DNA of 64,000 nt from Lantana camara (Eukaryota; Streptophyta; Magnoliopsida; Lamiales; Verbenaceae), in assembly GCA_037501455.1 (NCBI GenBank), contig CM074856.1, positions 96,958,001 to 97,022,000 of the forward strand, in the 5' to 3' direction. Below are positions 22,570-33,539 of this stretch, in pieces. A model generated the notes under the pieces. That model did not search any database, was not told the DNA's origin, and saw only the letters and a list, made by a program, of their open reading frames with translations. A program made the position numbers and the translations under genes. Within the stretch, counting starts at the first letter, position 1. Every line of letters starts with the position of its first letter.

Positions 22570-23037
22570 CTCCATCTTTCAATTGACTTTAAGCTAGTAA
22601 GTCAACATAGCAAATCTCATTCCTTCAACTCTGAACCTTTTCATGACCATTGATCTTGGTAAAGAATCCTTTCATCTTCGAATTATGGCGTGTTTCCGTT
22701 ATAGTACCAATAGGTAGTTTTGACGAAGGGAAATCTTAGTGTTAACTCATAGGGTACCCTGAAATTCAAACACTAAATTCGATGCATGCGGATTAAGATT
22801 CAAATGAAATGTAACACGTATATCACGTAAATGCAACAATTAGTGTAATTTATAAAGCACATAAAACAAGATGTTGCATAATCAAAGTCATAATGTGCAC
22901 ACAATCATATAATCACGAAATAATTCATGCCGAAGGACCAAAATATCAAGTCAAACAAATGCAATGCGCAGTTATTCCTATGCCGTACGACCTAGACAGA
23001 CTCAACACGACTCAAGAGCTCGGTTTTGCAACCTAGA

Positions 23038-23049
23038 GCTCTGATACCA
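23038..23049 (-). promoter_or_regulatory. Primer binding site of E1 (initiator Met-tRNA type)
   Basis: On the minus strand the sequence TGGTATCAGAGC follows the 5' LTR after an 8-base spacer (TCCTTAAG, 23050-23057). It is the standard complement of the 3' end of plant initiator methionine tRNA used by many gypsy and copia elements. It fixes the orientation of E1. Confidence 0.95.
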
Positions 23050-23057
23050 CTTAAGGA

Positions 23058-26000
23058 TGTAACACCCCAAACGGAGGATGCCACATCCCCCGCACTAGGA
23101 CCCTGACCCGGTCATGAAATAGAAAGTCCATGGCCGAATCCGAATCATAGCGGACGGGAGACCAACTCACACACTAGGCTAGGCGGATCTAACTCGACAA
23201 ACTCAGAGTGCGGAAGCAATTAAAACCAACAACAATAGATAGCGGAAGCATTTATAACAAAACATGCAAAGCAGGTGACGGGTTCAACTAGCATAAATCC
23301 CTAGCCCCGAATATCAACATAAAGTAATAATCATCAAGTGCTACAAGGGCCGAATCAGAGTGCCACGCAGGGCTACCGAATAGTAAAGTATAATCTCAAG
23401 TCTACAAGTCAAAGCATAAGTAAAGTGTATGAAAAGACAAATGCAAATAGAAAGACTAGACCGACGAAGTGCAACTCAAAGGACTCACTTCCGCCTAGCA
23501 AACGCCAACAACCTGCAACTAAAAGTGTAAATGAGGTGTCAGTCAACTTGACCGAGTGAGGGGGCTAACGCACACCCACAATATATATATATATAAAGAG
23601 CATAGCACAGAATAAAAAGGATGGACTCATGAACCGGGGATAGGTGTTACATACCAAAACGTTTTGAAAGAACCCGAATAAGATATAGATATAAGTTTAG
23701 AAACCATTTTCCAGAAAGACTCTATCCCGATTCATAATTCCCATAACATAAAAGAACACATGCTCCGCGAGTACGAGCTTCCAACCTCAACTCCTCATAA
23801 CATAAATCAAAATCAATCCAACCTCTACACCAATGATGGAGGAGATGTACCGTCCCCATACCATCGAGAATAAACCGTCTAAAATAGACTCACCCTCAAG
23901 GGGTTGCGAACCCACAAGAGTCCTCCCCGGCCTTAGCCGAAGGCTCAAGATATCACGCCTCCCTCATCACCCTAAGGTCGCACAATGATATCTCAAATGG
24001 AACTACACAATGGATAAATGCCCCGACGGCCCTAACCGCCCCGGGGGTACCCATTCCGCAGCTCACCAGGATCAGATCCACACACAGATCACAACGGATC
24101 ACAACAGAACAGATCACAATGGATCACAACAGAACAGATCACGACGGATCACATACGCCAATCTTTCATGACAATCTCGCTACATAATCACAACACAACT
24201 GTTTTTCCAAAATAGCTTACATATGCTTCAAAAACTGGTTTTATATTTACACCCTTCAAAATAGCCTCATGACCTCCATCCACGCAGGACTCACACAAGA
24301 TCATCAACATATCATATTCAGCACATACATATCTATAATAGAGTATACTCGCATGCAACGGTAGAAATCAACATGTAAAGGCCATAGGTCACGTAACTAT
24401 ACAAAATCCTAAACCTCATAGAGTTTGAGAGTGTGAAGGGCCAAACACTCTAAACCTCGGGCCCACCGGCACCACCAAACTCTATGACAAGACATACAGA
24501 AGCCCAGACTTAGACTCTATATGAACCAAACAAGACACACGGCGTTGCTCAACATGATCGTGGTTATGCATAAGTGTTCATGTTGTGCTTGGATAAGGTG
24601 TCGTTATCATTCAAGGCATATCAATGCTCAACAAGGTCATATTTACAAGCATCCGACACGTAATTCCATATCCAAAGATGCAAGATCAATTTAGGAAGTC
24701 AATGTATTCACAAAATGCATATTAAATCATCCAATGTCACAGGGTTCAATTATAATATTAGAATTAAGCATCAAGTTCATGTCGAGTTATAAAGTGCATA
24801 AGTAAGAGCAACTTGATCATATAAACATACAAAGTTGTTGTACGTAGATGACATGCTTGATACAAATAAAGAGTGCATTTAATTCACTTAAGATCATACT
24901 TTACAACTTCACAACACGTTTGGTACACAAGCTCAAGTCATATTCATAGTTTCATAAATATTACACTTACATCCCCTAAGTTATTTATAAAAATTTAGAA
25001 TTATTACGCATATATCCCCTTAGTTGATTACTAAGCATAATTGTTCGTTTAAAGTGTTTATACAATTAATCAACTAGGAATTAATTACTTACGAAGGATG
25101 ACAATTATCAATTTATCGTAATTCATAATATACCATTTTCGAGTAGTAAGAGTAAATCAAGATATTACAATTCTAACTCCTATCATGCATCAAGTCTTAA
25201 GTTGTTCAGGCATCCTTCATGTATCTAAATTTATATTTGAAACACAATTTACAACAAACATAACATTGAGAACGTCTCAAATCCATATAGAGAAATCACA
25301 ACATGTTCGTTCTTCTAAAACATCATTCAAGTTCATTTAGTCACCTAAGAGATTAGTTTCTAAATATTACACTAACACCCCTTCATATCTAAACACATAG
25401 CATAAATTCATCACATCGGGATTCAAATTATAAATCGAAACATTCATGCATATCACAATCCATTCAATACATGTTTTCGTATACGATTGGAATACATCTC
25501 GATCAACAAACCAACAATAACCAATTTATTTGCACTTAAAACAATTAATTCAAATAATCACAATTACGCAAAATAATTCGTAATAAATAGATCGAGTGTC
25601 CGATTAACGAACGGAAGGTGGCGTTGAACTCACCACAACGAGACGAACATTCTGACCAGACGCCGCCGGAATCAACCACTGTAGCTGCCGGAATTCGGCC
25701 GGGCCGCCGCCGAAGGTCACCGAAAAAATCCCAAAAAATCATTCCTGAATGAAGTCTTCATGCCCGTTCCGAATCCTCGATCAATTTCTGGAAATTCCAA
25801 GTCAATCTCCTCCAATTTCAGATCTACGAACACGAAAACCCTAAATCTTCAAACTCAAATTACTTCCAAACCGGTGAACCAAAATGCGATCCGTAAAAGC
25901 CATTGTCTTACCCATGACGAGCTCTTCGAAAGCCCTAAGGTAGCTCGCCGGAAAAATCCTCGGAGCTAGCGCCGCCGTTGCACCGCCACTTTGCCGCCGT

Positions 26001-27083
26001 GATCCGCCGCCAAACCATAGAATCTGGAGTCGCCTGATCACAGGCCACTAGTTCTCGTCGTTCCGAACAACTTTCATGAAGAGCCCGAGGCCAAAAGATG
26101 GTCGGAAAAGGCCCCCGTTGGCCGCCGAAGTTTCTGCCGCCGCCCACATCACCGGAACCACCACCTACGGCCAAGATATGGTGAAATTGATGCCGGAAAT
26201 GGACTCAGGAGGTCGAAAAACATTGGGAACCATTAAGCCCCGTCAAAAAACCACCGCCGGAAGCGGTGGAATCGCGCCGCTGTAGTGACGGGCGCCACCG
26301 CCGCAAGCTTCAGGCGGCGCGTGCGGCGCCGTCGCCGCTCCAATGGCCGCGGCGTCGACGTCAAATGAAGCGCCGGAGAGTCTAGATTCTGGATCTGGGG
26401 CGCGTGCATCAAGGAGTGGGCCGGAAACCGCCGCGAACGGCCGGCGAAGTGGCGGTGGTCGGACACCTCCGCCGCTGCTACTGTAATCCGGTGATAAATC
26501 CATCACCGTTCGTTGTTAGGCCGTGAAATTGGTACTCTTGCGTTGGTCTCGCTGAGATAATCGAAATGGACTATTCGTTTGTTGAGTTCCGTCGAGAAAC
26601 GATCGAGTTATGGGCTCGTAACCGAAGCCGCGCATAGTGACCCACGGGAAAGAGAAAGTGGAAGAGGAGAGAGAGAGAGAGAAAAGGGATTGGGAGAAAT
26701 GTATCTTGTGCACAAGCCATATACAACCGGGTATCCTTATTGCGTAGCAAAGAGACATATCGCGTACAAATAATCGTAAACAAAATTGGTAAAGTTACGA
26801 ATAAACATTCAAGCTACGAATTAATTTTATAAATTACAATGAAAGAGAGAGATTTACCAATTAGAGTTTAATTCAATTTAATTTTAGAAACCTTTCGTAC
26901 AATTTAATAACACTCGTAAACACATGATTGACAATTAATCTTAGAATAATTCAAATGATCACATATTAAATTGGATTCACATTAAATCACATAACTCAAG
27001 AACTCTTAAATTAAACACACATAAGTATAAAGACTTACTTGTAAATGTCGTCAGGATACCTTTCGAGAATACGGGGCATCACA
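23058..27083 (-). mobile_element. 5' LTR of E1, 4026 bp, uninterrupted
   Basis: On the plus strand it starts TGTAACACCCCAAACGG and ends GGGGCATCACA. It is an intact copy of the family LTR and shows what the left LTR looked like before the A insertion (ATTGTTCGTTTAAAGTG across the junction, about 25040). It holds a roughly 0.6 kb GC-rich block (about 25960-26480) and a short GATCACAACGGATCACAACAG-like tandem stretch (about 24090-24150). No palindrome array was found. Confidence 0.9.
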
Positions 27084-27766
27084 AAATGTACTTGGACTCA
27101 ATTGTCCAATATTTGCAAGTTAGGAACCGAATTATAATTAGGGTGTTTTGGGCCATTCGTGGCTATCTTGAGCTCGGGAATTCGGTTTCAAATTCCAACT
27201 TTCTCATTGAGTTCGTTTCGATGATTCGGATTCAATGGATTAACCTTTTATTTTTCTAAAGCCATTTGATCGTCCTACTATTTTAAAATCCGATCCGAAT
27301 GGATCGGATACCCTTTGACCCTGCCCATTTCAACCGACCCATTTTGACCGGCCCAAAAAGGGCCAGCCTCTTCCTTTCCCTCCAACTTCTCACATGAAGC
27401 GTAGAGTAAGGAAGAGAGAAGGAGAATTATTCCCCTTTTTGGCCTCAAGCCTTTGAGCTCGGGTTTCGCAAGATCCAACCGTCTGATCAATTTGTATTCT
27501 ATTTATTACGTGCTTCGATTTAATACTTCTTTCGTGCCTCGAATATGTGATTTTGTGGCTTTGTGGGGAAGATGATGAATAGTATCGGGTTGGGAGTTTG
27601 GTATGTTTGATCTCGTTTCGCGAGCTCTAATGTGCAAATATGTGATCTACGTATGATATATGTCTCGTGGTATGATTTTTGTGCAAATCGGGGTCTTTGT
27701 GGTGTTATTATCTTGTTTTGCCTCCTTTTTCTACCATTTTTAAGCTTTTGGAGCTTGGGGACGATG

Positions 27767-27858
27767 GGGAGACACGCCCGTGTCTCCCTAGTGAAGAAAA
27801 TGAGAGACACCCGTGTCTCAAGCTCATTTTCACGCCTGTACTCTGACACGGCCGTGTC
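27767..27858 (+). repeat. Three inverted repeats (GACACG type) in LTR C
   Basis: Unit 1 (27767-27788) has 10-bp arms GGGAGACACG and CGTGTCTCCC. Unit 2 (27801-27820) has GAGACAC and GTGTCTC. Unit 3 (27845-27858) is the perfect palindrome GACACGGCCGTGTC. The outer bases differ from those in LTRs A and J but are still paired. Confidence 0.9.
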
Positions 27859-28124
27859 TCCCCCTGCCTGCACGTTTGCACTGTTTTGTTTGTTGTTACC
27901 TACCCAAATAAACTGTAAATCTGCATTCATCCAAATTTGGGCCTACACCATTTTCACCTCGCTTTGAACCACGATTTGAATCATATATCCTTGGAAAGGC
28001 CTATTTGTCTAGTTTCATACCCAATAAACAAAACTCCATTCCAAATTCTAGAACTCGAGATATTCCCAACTTTCTACAGCTTGCGCGTTTTCGAAAACTG
28101 TCAGCTTTTGCTAAACTTTGCCTA

Positions 28125-28238
28125 ATATGTTATTGTCCCATAGGCACTTCATATCATGTTCATTGCATTGTCGTGGGTCATATATGTTATTATCCCATAG
28201 GCACTTCATATCATGTTCATTGCATTGTCGTGGGTCAT
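28125..28238 (+). repeat. 57-bp tandem duplication in LTR C
   Basis: 28125-28181 and 28182-28238 are nearly identical: ATATGTTATTGTCCCATAGG through GTCGTGGGTCAT, with one clear difference (TTGTCCC/TTATCCC). It is a recent slippage or unequal-exchange event within the region that in other LTRs reads GCATTGCCGAG...GAGTCTCAC. Confidence 0.9.
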
Positions 28239-29568
28239 ATATGGTTTATTTCGAGTCTTGAGTCTCACGAATGCACCGTGTTACTTCTTGTACAGTTTTC
28301 TCCAGGGTGGAGACGTGCCGAGTTTATAGGCTATCTTCAAGTATTTCTTTCTTTTGGTATTTTTCGGTAAGGTATAACAGGTGGGTTTCTCTTCTATTAG
28401 TTAACCCGACCCGATATATGCAACGTGTAAAGTTTTAAGTTAAATTATTATATATATATATATCGAGTCTTTTTCAAGAGTAAATGATTTCAAATGTAAA
28501 GCCTTTTCTTTTATGTATCCCTACCTTATCATTTTGGCGAGAACATGAATGAAAGCACGGGCCCAGGAACTTGATGCATGTAGCTATCCGGGGAGGCAAG
28601 GGCCAACGGTGATCCCTTGCACTAGTTCTAACAAACAACTATGGTGATACCGGCCCTCGCTAGGAGATTAGCCAGGAATGGGAGCTGAGGCCTTTGGGGA
28701 ACTCATGTACCCCCACTGGCCGTAATGTATGGGTGGCCGGGCCTTGCAAACACGTCCACTAACCGGAGGAGAAAGGGGTAAATGTTAATGCATGAATGAT
28801 TATGAATGAATGAATGTTGCATGATCGATAATGAACAAACAAATGGATAATGCACATATGAGGAGAAGGTTGGAGAATTCGCCCACTCGCCAGGGCTCAC
28901 GTAATGACCTCATGAATGAATTAATTAATGAAGTTGATTGTTGTAATCCCGAGCATTGTTTTCTTTATTTTTACCCACTTGGGAAATGTTTCAAAACCTC
29001 GTATGGGATTATGACTTGCATGTGAGGGTGTTTAATTTTGTACTATTTATGTTGTTTTATACCCACCAATCACTTAAAGACTAAACCCGGCTTTGTTTCA
29101 GTTTTCTCTTGTAGGTGTCGGAGAGCTAGGCAGGATTTTGAGTCTGTCGAGTCTTGTGGTTAAGTCTGAGTCATTTCACACGCAAATTGTTAATTAAATA
29201 AGTTATACAAGAATGTATAAATGGTTATGTTTATACTATTATGAATTCGGGACAGGCTTCTAGGGATATATTGAACCCGTAAATTGTGATTTATGATTTA
29301 TGTTTGAAATTTCGGGACTAGGTATCTATGCTAGTTAAACCCGTCACGTATTGTCTGTACTGTGATTGTCCTTATGTTCTGCTTTCGCACGTGCATTTGT
29401 TTTAGTGGATTTGCCTATTTGGTTTCGAAGTTTAGCTCCCCCTAGCATAGAGAGTGAGTTGTGTCCCCGTTCGCTCTTATTCGGCTCGTGTATGGATTAC
29501 CCATTTCATATGCGGGTCAGGTCTGAGTGCGGGGGATGTGGCGTCACAGGCTCGGGCGCTACAACTAC

Positions 29569-30213
29569 AGCGATGGAAGTCGGAAATTACGGGTGGTAGA
29601 GGAAAGCGGGAGGAGGGCGGTGGATCTGGACTGATGGAGGCTGAGGTGGGCGGAAGCGGGAAGAGGAAAGAAAGTTGGGGTTTTTTAAAATGGGGGAAGA
29701 GGAGAGAAAATTGGTGACGAAGTGAGAATCTGAAATTTTGGGGGATGTGATAAATTATTATGGATATAAACCGACGGGAAACCGATGGGAGAAATCCCGT
29801 CGATTTCTGTTAATTCATTTTTTTATTTTTAAATTTAAACATTCCGACGGGATAATCCCTCAGTATCCCATTGGAATTATTTACTGCTAATTTTTAAATT
29901 TTATATTAAAAAAACCGACGGAGATTCTGAGAGAAATCCTATCAGAAATATTTAATTTTTATTTTTATAATTTAAATTTTGAAAACACCGACGGGATTTC
30001 CCTCGGAATCCCGTTGGGATTATTTAATATTAATTTTAAAAAATCCGATGGGATTCTGAGGGAATTCCCGTCGGAATTATTCAATTTTTATTTTTTTTAA
30101 AAAATCGAAGCCCATCGGAATGCCGTCAGAATTCCCTCGAAATTTTCGACGGCATTCCGACGGAAGATTTCCCTTGGAATTGTCCATCGGATTTCGCAGG
30201 ATCTCTTGTAGTG
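29569..30213 (+). mobile_element. CACTA-type DNA transposon remnant (one end)
   Basis: The right edge ends in TCTCTTGTAGTG (30202-30213), the reverse complement of CACTACAAGAGA. This is the typical terminal inverted repeat of plant CACTA (En/Spm) elements, and GTA (30214-30216) would be the 3-bp target site. Inside are many subterminal repeats around CCGACGGGATT and its complement (about 29770-30180), separated by AT-rich spacers, as is usual for CACTA ends. 29569-29760 is purine-rich (GGAAGAGGAGAG) and has no recognisable transposase frame. The left end is missing, apparently cut where LTR H and then LTR C were inserted. Confidence 0.7.
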
Positions 30214-30216
30214 GTA

Positions 30217-31318
30217 GCACGATAAGATAATTTTGATAGATATCCTCAATCTTTAGTATTAAGTATTTTTCCGCTACCCACTGTACAAACTTTTCTTATA
30301 AGTTATGAATATTACGTTACAAGAATACTGGCGACTTTATAGGAAATCTTGCGAGGGAATCGAAAATATTCCCGCACATTAACTGTTAACTGAAGATTGG
30401 ACAATGATAAGTATTTTATGTCACGGTATGATAAGATTGAATGATTCACAATAAACTATTCACTTATTAGACAAGTGGTTATCAACTTATCACTAGATAT
30501 CGGTCAAGATCTTTATGTATTGTTGAATTAAAAGATTTTTAATTGAGCAATAATTAATTGAAATAATCAAGTTGAATCAATAATGTAATTAAATATCAGA
30601 AATATCATCTTTGAAATATAGTTACTCATTTGTGAATGTAAGGAGTCAAACTACTCGAATTAAACAAACAAGTCTTTTGAATCAACTTGATGTGGAGTAA
30701 AATAGTTTTGCCATGTGTTGTGCCTATCTGAATTTTTCATGCTAAAAATTGGATAAGATTAAGTAGTCTTTGCTCCATCAAGAAGGCCGCTCATGTTAAT
30801 TAAGGGAGTATACTCACCCGAAAAAGAATTACTCACTTGAAATCTTACAAGTAGTGTGAAATAGGTCTCTCGTTCGGAGATGACACCCAAGTCATGTGTA
30901 TGTCAAGTGTCCACGCACCTTGCAACTTTGGTTGAACTTCTTTCATTGATCTCCATGAGTACCTCAATGAAAAGATCCCTGAAGGACTTAGGGGGAATTC
31001 ATTATTGGAGGACTCGAGTGGCTAATAAAAAGTACTATCAAGAAGATAAGTTGTACTCGAACGAATCATTATTAGGATCATACATGCACAGGTTTATGTC
31101 ATACCTTTTGTAGGTACACTTTGCACCTGATGTCAGAAAGGACAATCCTTTATATTCCTTAGTAAATGCTTTAGTCTTAGGACCATTTGTCCCCTATAAC
31201 GTCTCCAAATATCATATCCCGCATTATCATATGTTTTAATATATTATAATCGGATTATATCTGAACTACATGCCGATGGCCGACCCTTAATCAAGAATAG
31301 AGTACTTAAAAATATTTT
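30217..31318. other. About 1.1 kb AT-rich unassigned sequence
   Basis: This is the only stretch of more than 1 kb in the window that I cannot tie to an LTR family or the CACTA end. It is AT-rich. One open frame of 77 codons (30880-31113, plus) starts MTPKSCVCQVST and ends SYMHRFMSYLL. I do not recognise it and it lacks domain signatures. Text at about 30312-30360 (TTACAAGAATACTGGCGACT, then TTGCGAGGGAATCG) has the flavour of a second decayed CACTA terminus. It may be old intergenic DNA or a gene fragment. Confidence 0.4.
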
Positions 31319-31779
31319 TGTAACATCCCGTTTGTCCGACAGTACAGGTACGTCGTAACGGGTGTATTATTTGCGCTTTTAAATTATTTAATTATGTGAC
31401 TATATGCTTATTATATTGTTTAAATGCTATTCTTGAATTTATTTGAATTATTTGTTACGTATATGTTAAGAGTTTTTGAACGTTTTTGCCCTTATTTGCC
31501 TCGTTTTTAATCCGTTTGAACTCGTTTCCGATTCTAATTTTTATGACTACTTGATATGCATGAAATATATATGTTATGAATTTACTTACATGATCCTTTT
31601 TTGATTTTGAGTTCGTCTGATACGGTTTTCGAACCGTTTTAATTGTTAGGGACTCAAGGGCCTAACTCGCTTTAGCGCACCTTAGGTTCCGGAACGCTTA
31701 ACTTGAGCTCGAGAATTCGGATTTGAATTCCAGAAGTGGCTTTGGACTCGTAATGAAGATACGAAGCTAAGAAACCTGG

Positions 31780-31795
31780 CCTTATATTTTTCTAA
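31780..31795 (+). promoter_or_regulatory. TATA-like box conserved among LTRs (G copy)
   Basis: CCTTATATTTTTCTAA in LTR G is matched exactly in LTR J (35167-35182). It is matched closely in C (27244-27259), A (about 12491) and K (42186-42201, CCTTTTAATTTTCTAA). It always lies about 280-460 bp from the LTR 5' end and upstream of the donor-like GTAAG. The position fits a promoter for the retroelement transcript. This is inferred from conservation only. Confidence 0.5.
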
Positions 31796-32535
31796 TCCCG
31801 TTTGATTCCCCAAATTTCATCCGAATCGAGCCCCGTGTTATAGATTTGCCACCCCCGCCCGTTTTGCTTATACCCGACCCGTTTCTTAACAAAATCGACC
31901 CGTTTTTGAACCCATTTAACACTTATTCAATCCTCTATCACTCTTTCCACCCCTCATTTTAGACAAGCTCAGGAGGAAAGAAGAAAAAGAGAGAGAAGGA
32001 AGAAAAGAGAAGGAGCAATCACTACTCACCAAGTTCGATTTTGAGCTCGTTCGACCTCCGTTCTTCATCTAATTCGAAAGGTAAGAACATTTTTATGTAC
32101 TCCATCTCCTTGCCTTTCTTTTAAGTCTGATTTTTCCCATTTTCATCCCTTTTTTAGCATGTTTAGAGTTGAAGCATGAATAGTTAGGTTATATGAATAT
32201 TTTGGAAGAATTCATACCTTATTTGCCTCATTTCTTGAATTGATGAATGGGATATGATCTCTAGACCTTCTTCTATGTAAATATGATCTGAAATTCCATG
32301 GAAATTGGCTGAAAATCGAATCACCATTGATGAACTTTCATGAAACTTGAGCTTGAAGATGATAATTGACCTCTTGCATTCAATCTTGATGCATCCTTGT
32401 GCGTTGCGTGTATAGCTATTGTTTTGTGTTGATTTTTGCTACATTGTCATGCTCCTTTCTTGCCTGGAGTTGCTGCTATTGTGGTGTTGCTTTGAAGATG
32501 ACGAACAGGGGAGGGAAAGGCTTTTTTCCGCAACT

Positions 32536-32673
32536 GCACGGCCGCGACCGAGGGAAGGCTTTTCTTGGTCACGGCCGTGACCCATTTTTGCCTTAGTTTC
32601 AAGTTGGTTTCTGCTGTTGCTGGTGGTCGCGGCTACAACCAGTTTATGCCTATTTTTGGTCACTGCCGCGACC
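32536..32673 (+). repeat. Inverted-repeat group GGTCACGGCCGTGACC in LTR G
   Basis: One perfect 16-bp palindrome, GGTCACGGCCGTGACC, lies at 32567-32582. Three decayed relatives lie at 32536 (GCACGGCCGCGACC), 32625 (GGTCGCGGCTACAACC) and 32658 (GGTCACTGCCGCGACC). Compared with LTRs A, C and J the arm is changed from GACACG to GTCACG on both sides. Confidence 0.85.
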
Positions 32674-33489
32674 CTATTTTAAGGGACTTTCGAGTTGCTT
32701 CGTCCTTTTTCGTTGTTTTTGCTTCGTTTTCGTTATGCACGATTTTCTTGCTTCTTTTACACTTCTTATGTATTGTATAATTGTTGTTTCATGTATTATA
32801 TGTTTCATTATGAATCTATTACGTGATTTCGGTGATTTTATATGCATTATATGACATGATATGCCTTATATGCTCTCATACGTGCATGCATGACTTCAAA
32901 CTTCGTTTATTTGCCTGGCATGTTATTTCTTTGCTTATTTTATGATATGTATGCATTGTTAACATGTTGTATGATGTGTTATGTTTGTTGCATGAAATTT
33001 ATGAATTTGTTTGACGTGAATTTTGTGAGTTATGACTTGATAGGAATTCGTATGCCCTAACTGCCACTTTATTTCACTCTTTATGCATTCATTGCCTCTT
33101 ATATGAACTCTAAATTTAGGAATGTTCGTGGTGTGCTATTATATGACTTGATATGAGTTTATTTGACGAGTGATGAGTTTGTTTCATGGATTAATTGTTT
33201 GATATTTCATTATTTGCTCTGATATGCCTAAGTGTGAATTTATATGAAGTGCATTGCATCATTTGCATCCATATGCATTCGCCGAACGTCTAATTGGTTC
33301 ATTTGAGTCTAAGTATATCTTTTATCCTTTTTTTTTCTCAGAGGTTTGTCCCATCCCGTGGGTGTCGAGGAGGTTTCTTAGGTGTGTTTTGGTCCGCTCC
33401 GTTCGGTTGGTTCGTCAAGGTGAGGTTTCTTTCTTTTAGTTATTATGGCCTACCACCCTAAATGTGTTTTAAGCCCACATGAGAATTAC

Positions 33490-33490
<1 letters not shown>

Positions 33491-33531
<41 letters not shown>
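33491..33531 (+). repeat. (TA)n microsatellite in LTR G
   Basis: About 20 uninterrupted TA units. Shorter TA runs sit at the matching place in LTR B (about 15421-15441), so the repeat has expanded inside an LTR region that is already TA-rich. Confidence 0.95.

Positions 33532-33539
<8 letters not shown>

Larger units (their letters stand above)
20646..23057 (-). mobile_element. Interior of E1, no recognisable coding region
   Basis: This is 2.4 kb between the purine tract and the primer site. I see no gag zinc knuckle and no protease, RT or integrase motif in any frame. The longest open frames are about 70 codons and match nothing I know. Contents in plus-strand order: hairpin array (20973-21342), a stretch with short open frames (21600-21900), a degenerate direct repeat (22371-22569), and the leader next to the primer site. 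On the minus strand the leader (about 22977-23049) reads GGTATCAGAGCTC, GGTTGCAAAAC, GTCTAGGTCG and ACGGCATAGGA. This parallels the K leader almost phrase for phrase. Confidence 0.8.
10043..27083 (-). mobile_element. Complete non-autonomous LTR retrotransposon E1 (LARD-like), TSD AAATG
   Basis: On the plus strand, left to right, it reads: 3' LTR (10043-12054 plus 18657-20645), purine tract and hairpin, interior (20646-23057), primer site, 5' LTR (23058-27083). The perfect duplication AAATG (10038-10042 and 27084-27088) marks both ends. Net size is about 10.4 kb: LTRs of about 4.0 kb and an interior of only 2.4 kb. The interior has no gag, protease, RT or integrase that I can recognise, which fits the LARD class of elements mobilised in trans. 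The left LTR carries the A/B nested insertion. Its leader and purine-tract hairpin match those of the gag-only K elements, suggesting a common helper. Confidence 0.9.
9895..29563 (+). mobile_element. Solo LTR C (net about 2.62 kb), split by element E1
   Basis: The LTR starts TGTAACGCCCCGTC (9895) and ends GGGCGCTACA (29563). It is made of 9895-10042 and 27089-29563. Joining across E1 gives continuous homology to the K LTR 5' region (TTTAGAATTTATT, then TGTACTTGGACTCAAT). It contains the GAGCTCGGGAATTCGG motif (about 27172), a TATA-like CCTTTTATTTTTCTAA (27244-27259), three GACACG-type inverted repeats (27767-27858), the shared module, a 57-bp tandem duplication and the usual 3' end. The flanking duplication is imperfect (GCTAC/ACTAC), so the insertion is likely but less secure than the others. 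No splice-donor-like GTAAG is present at the expected place (about 27470-27510). Confidence 0.85.

Noticed and set aside
24060..24160. GATCACAACGGATCACAACAG repeats as an origin or binding-site array
   Set aside because: A short local tandem repeat inside E LTRs (also near 11040-11130), variable between copies and largely missing in E3. Simple slippage is enough to explain it.
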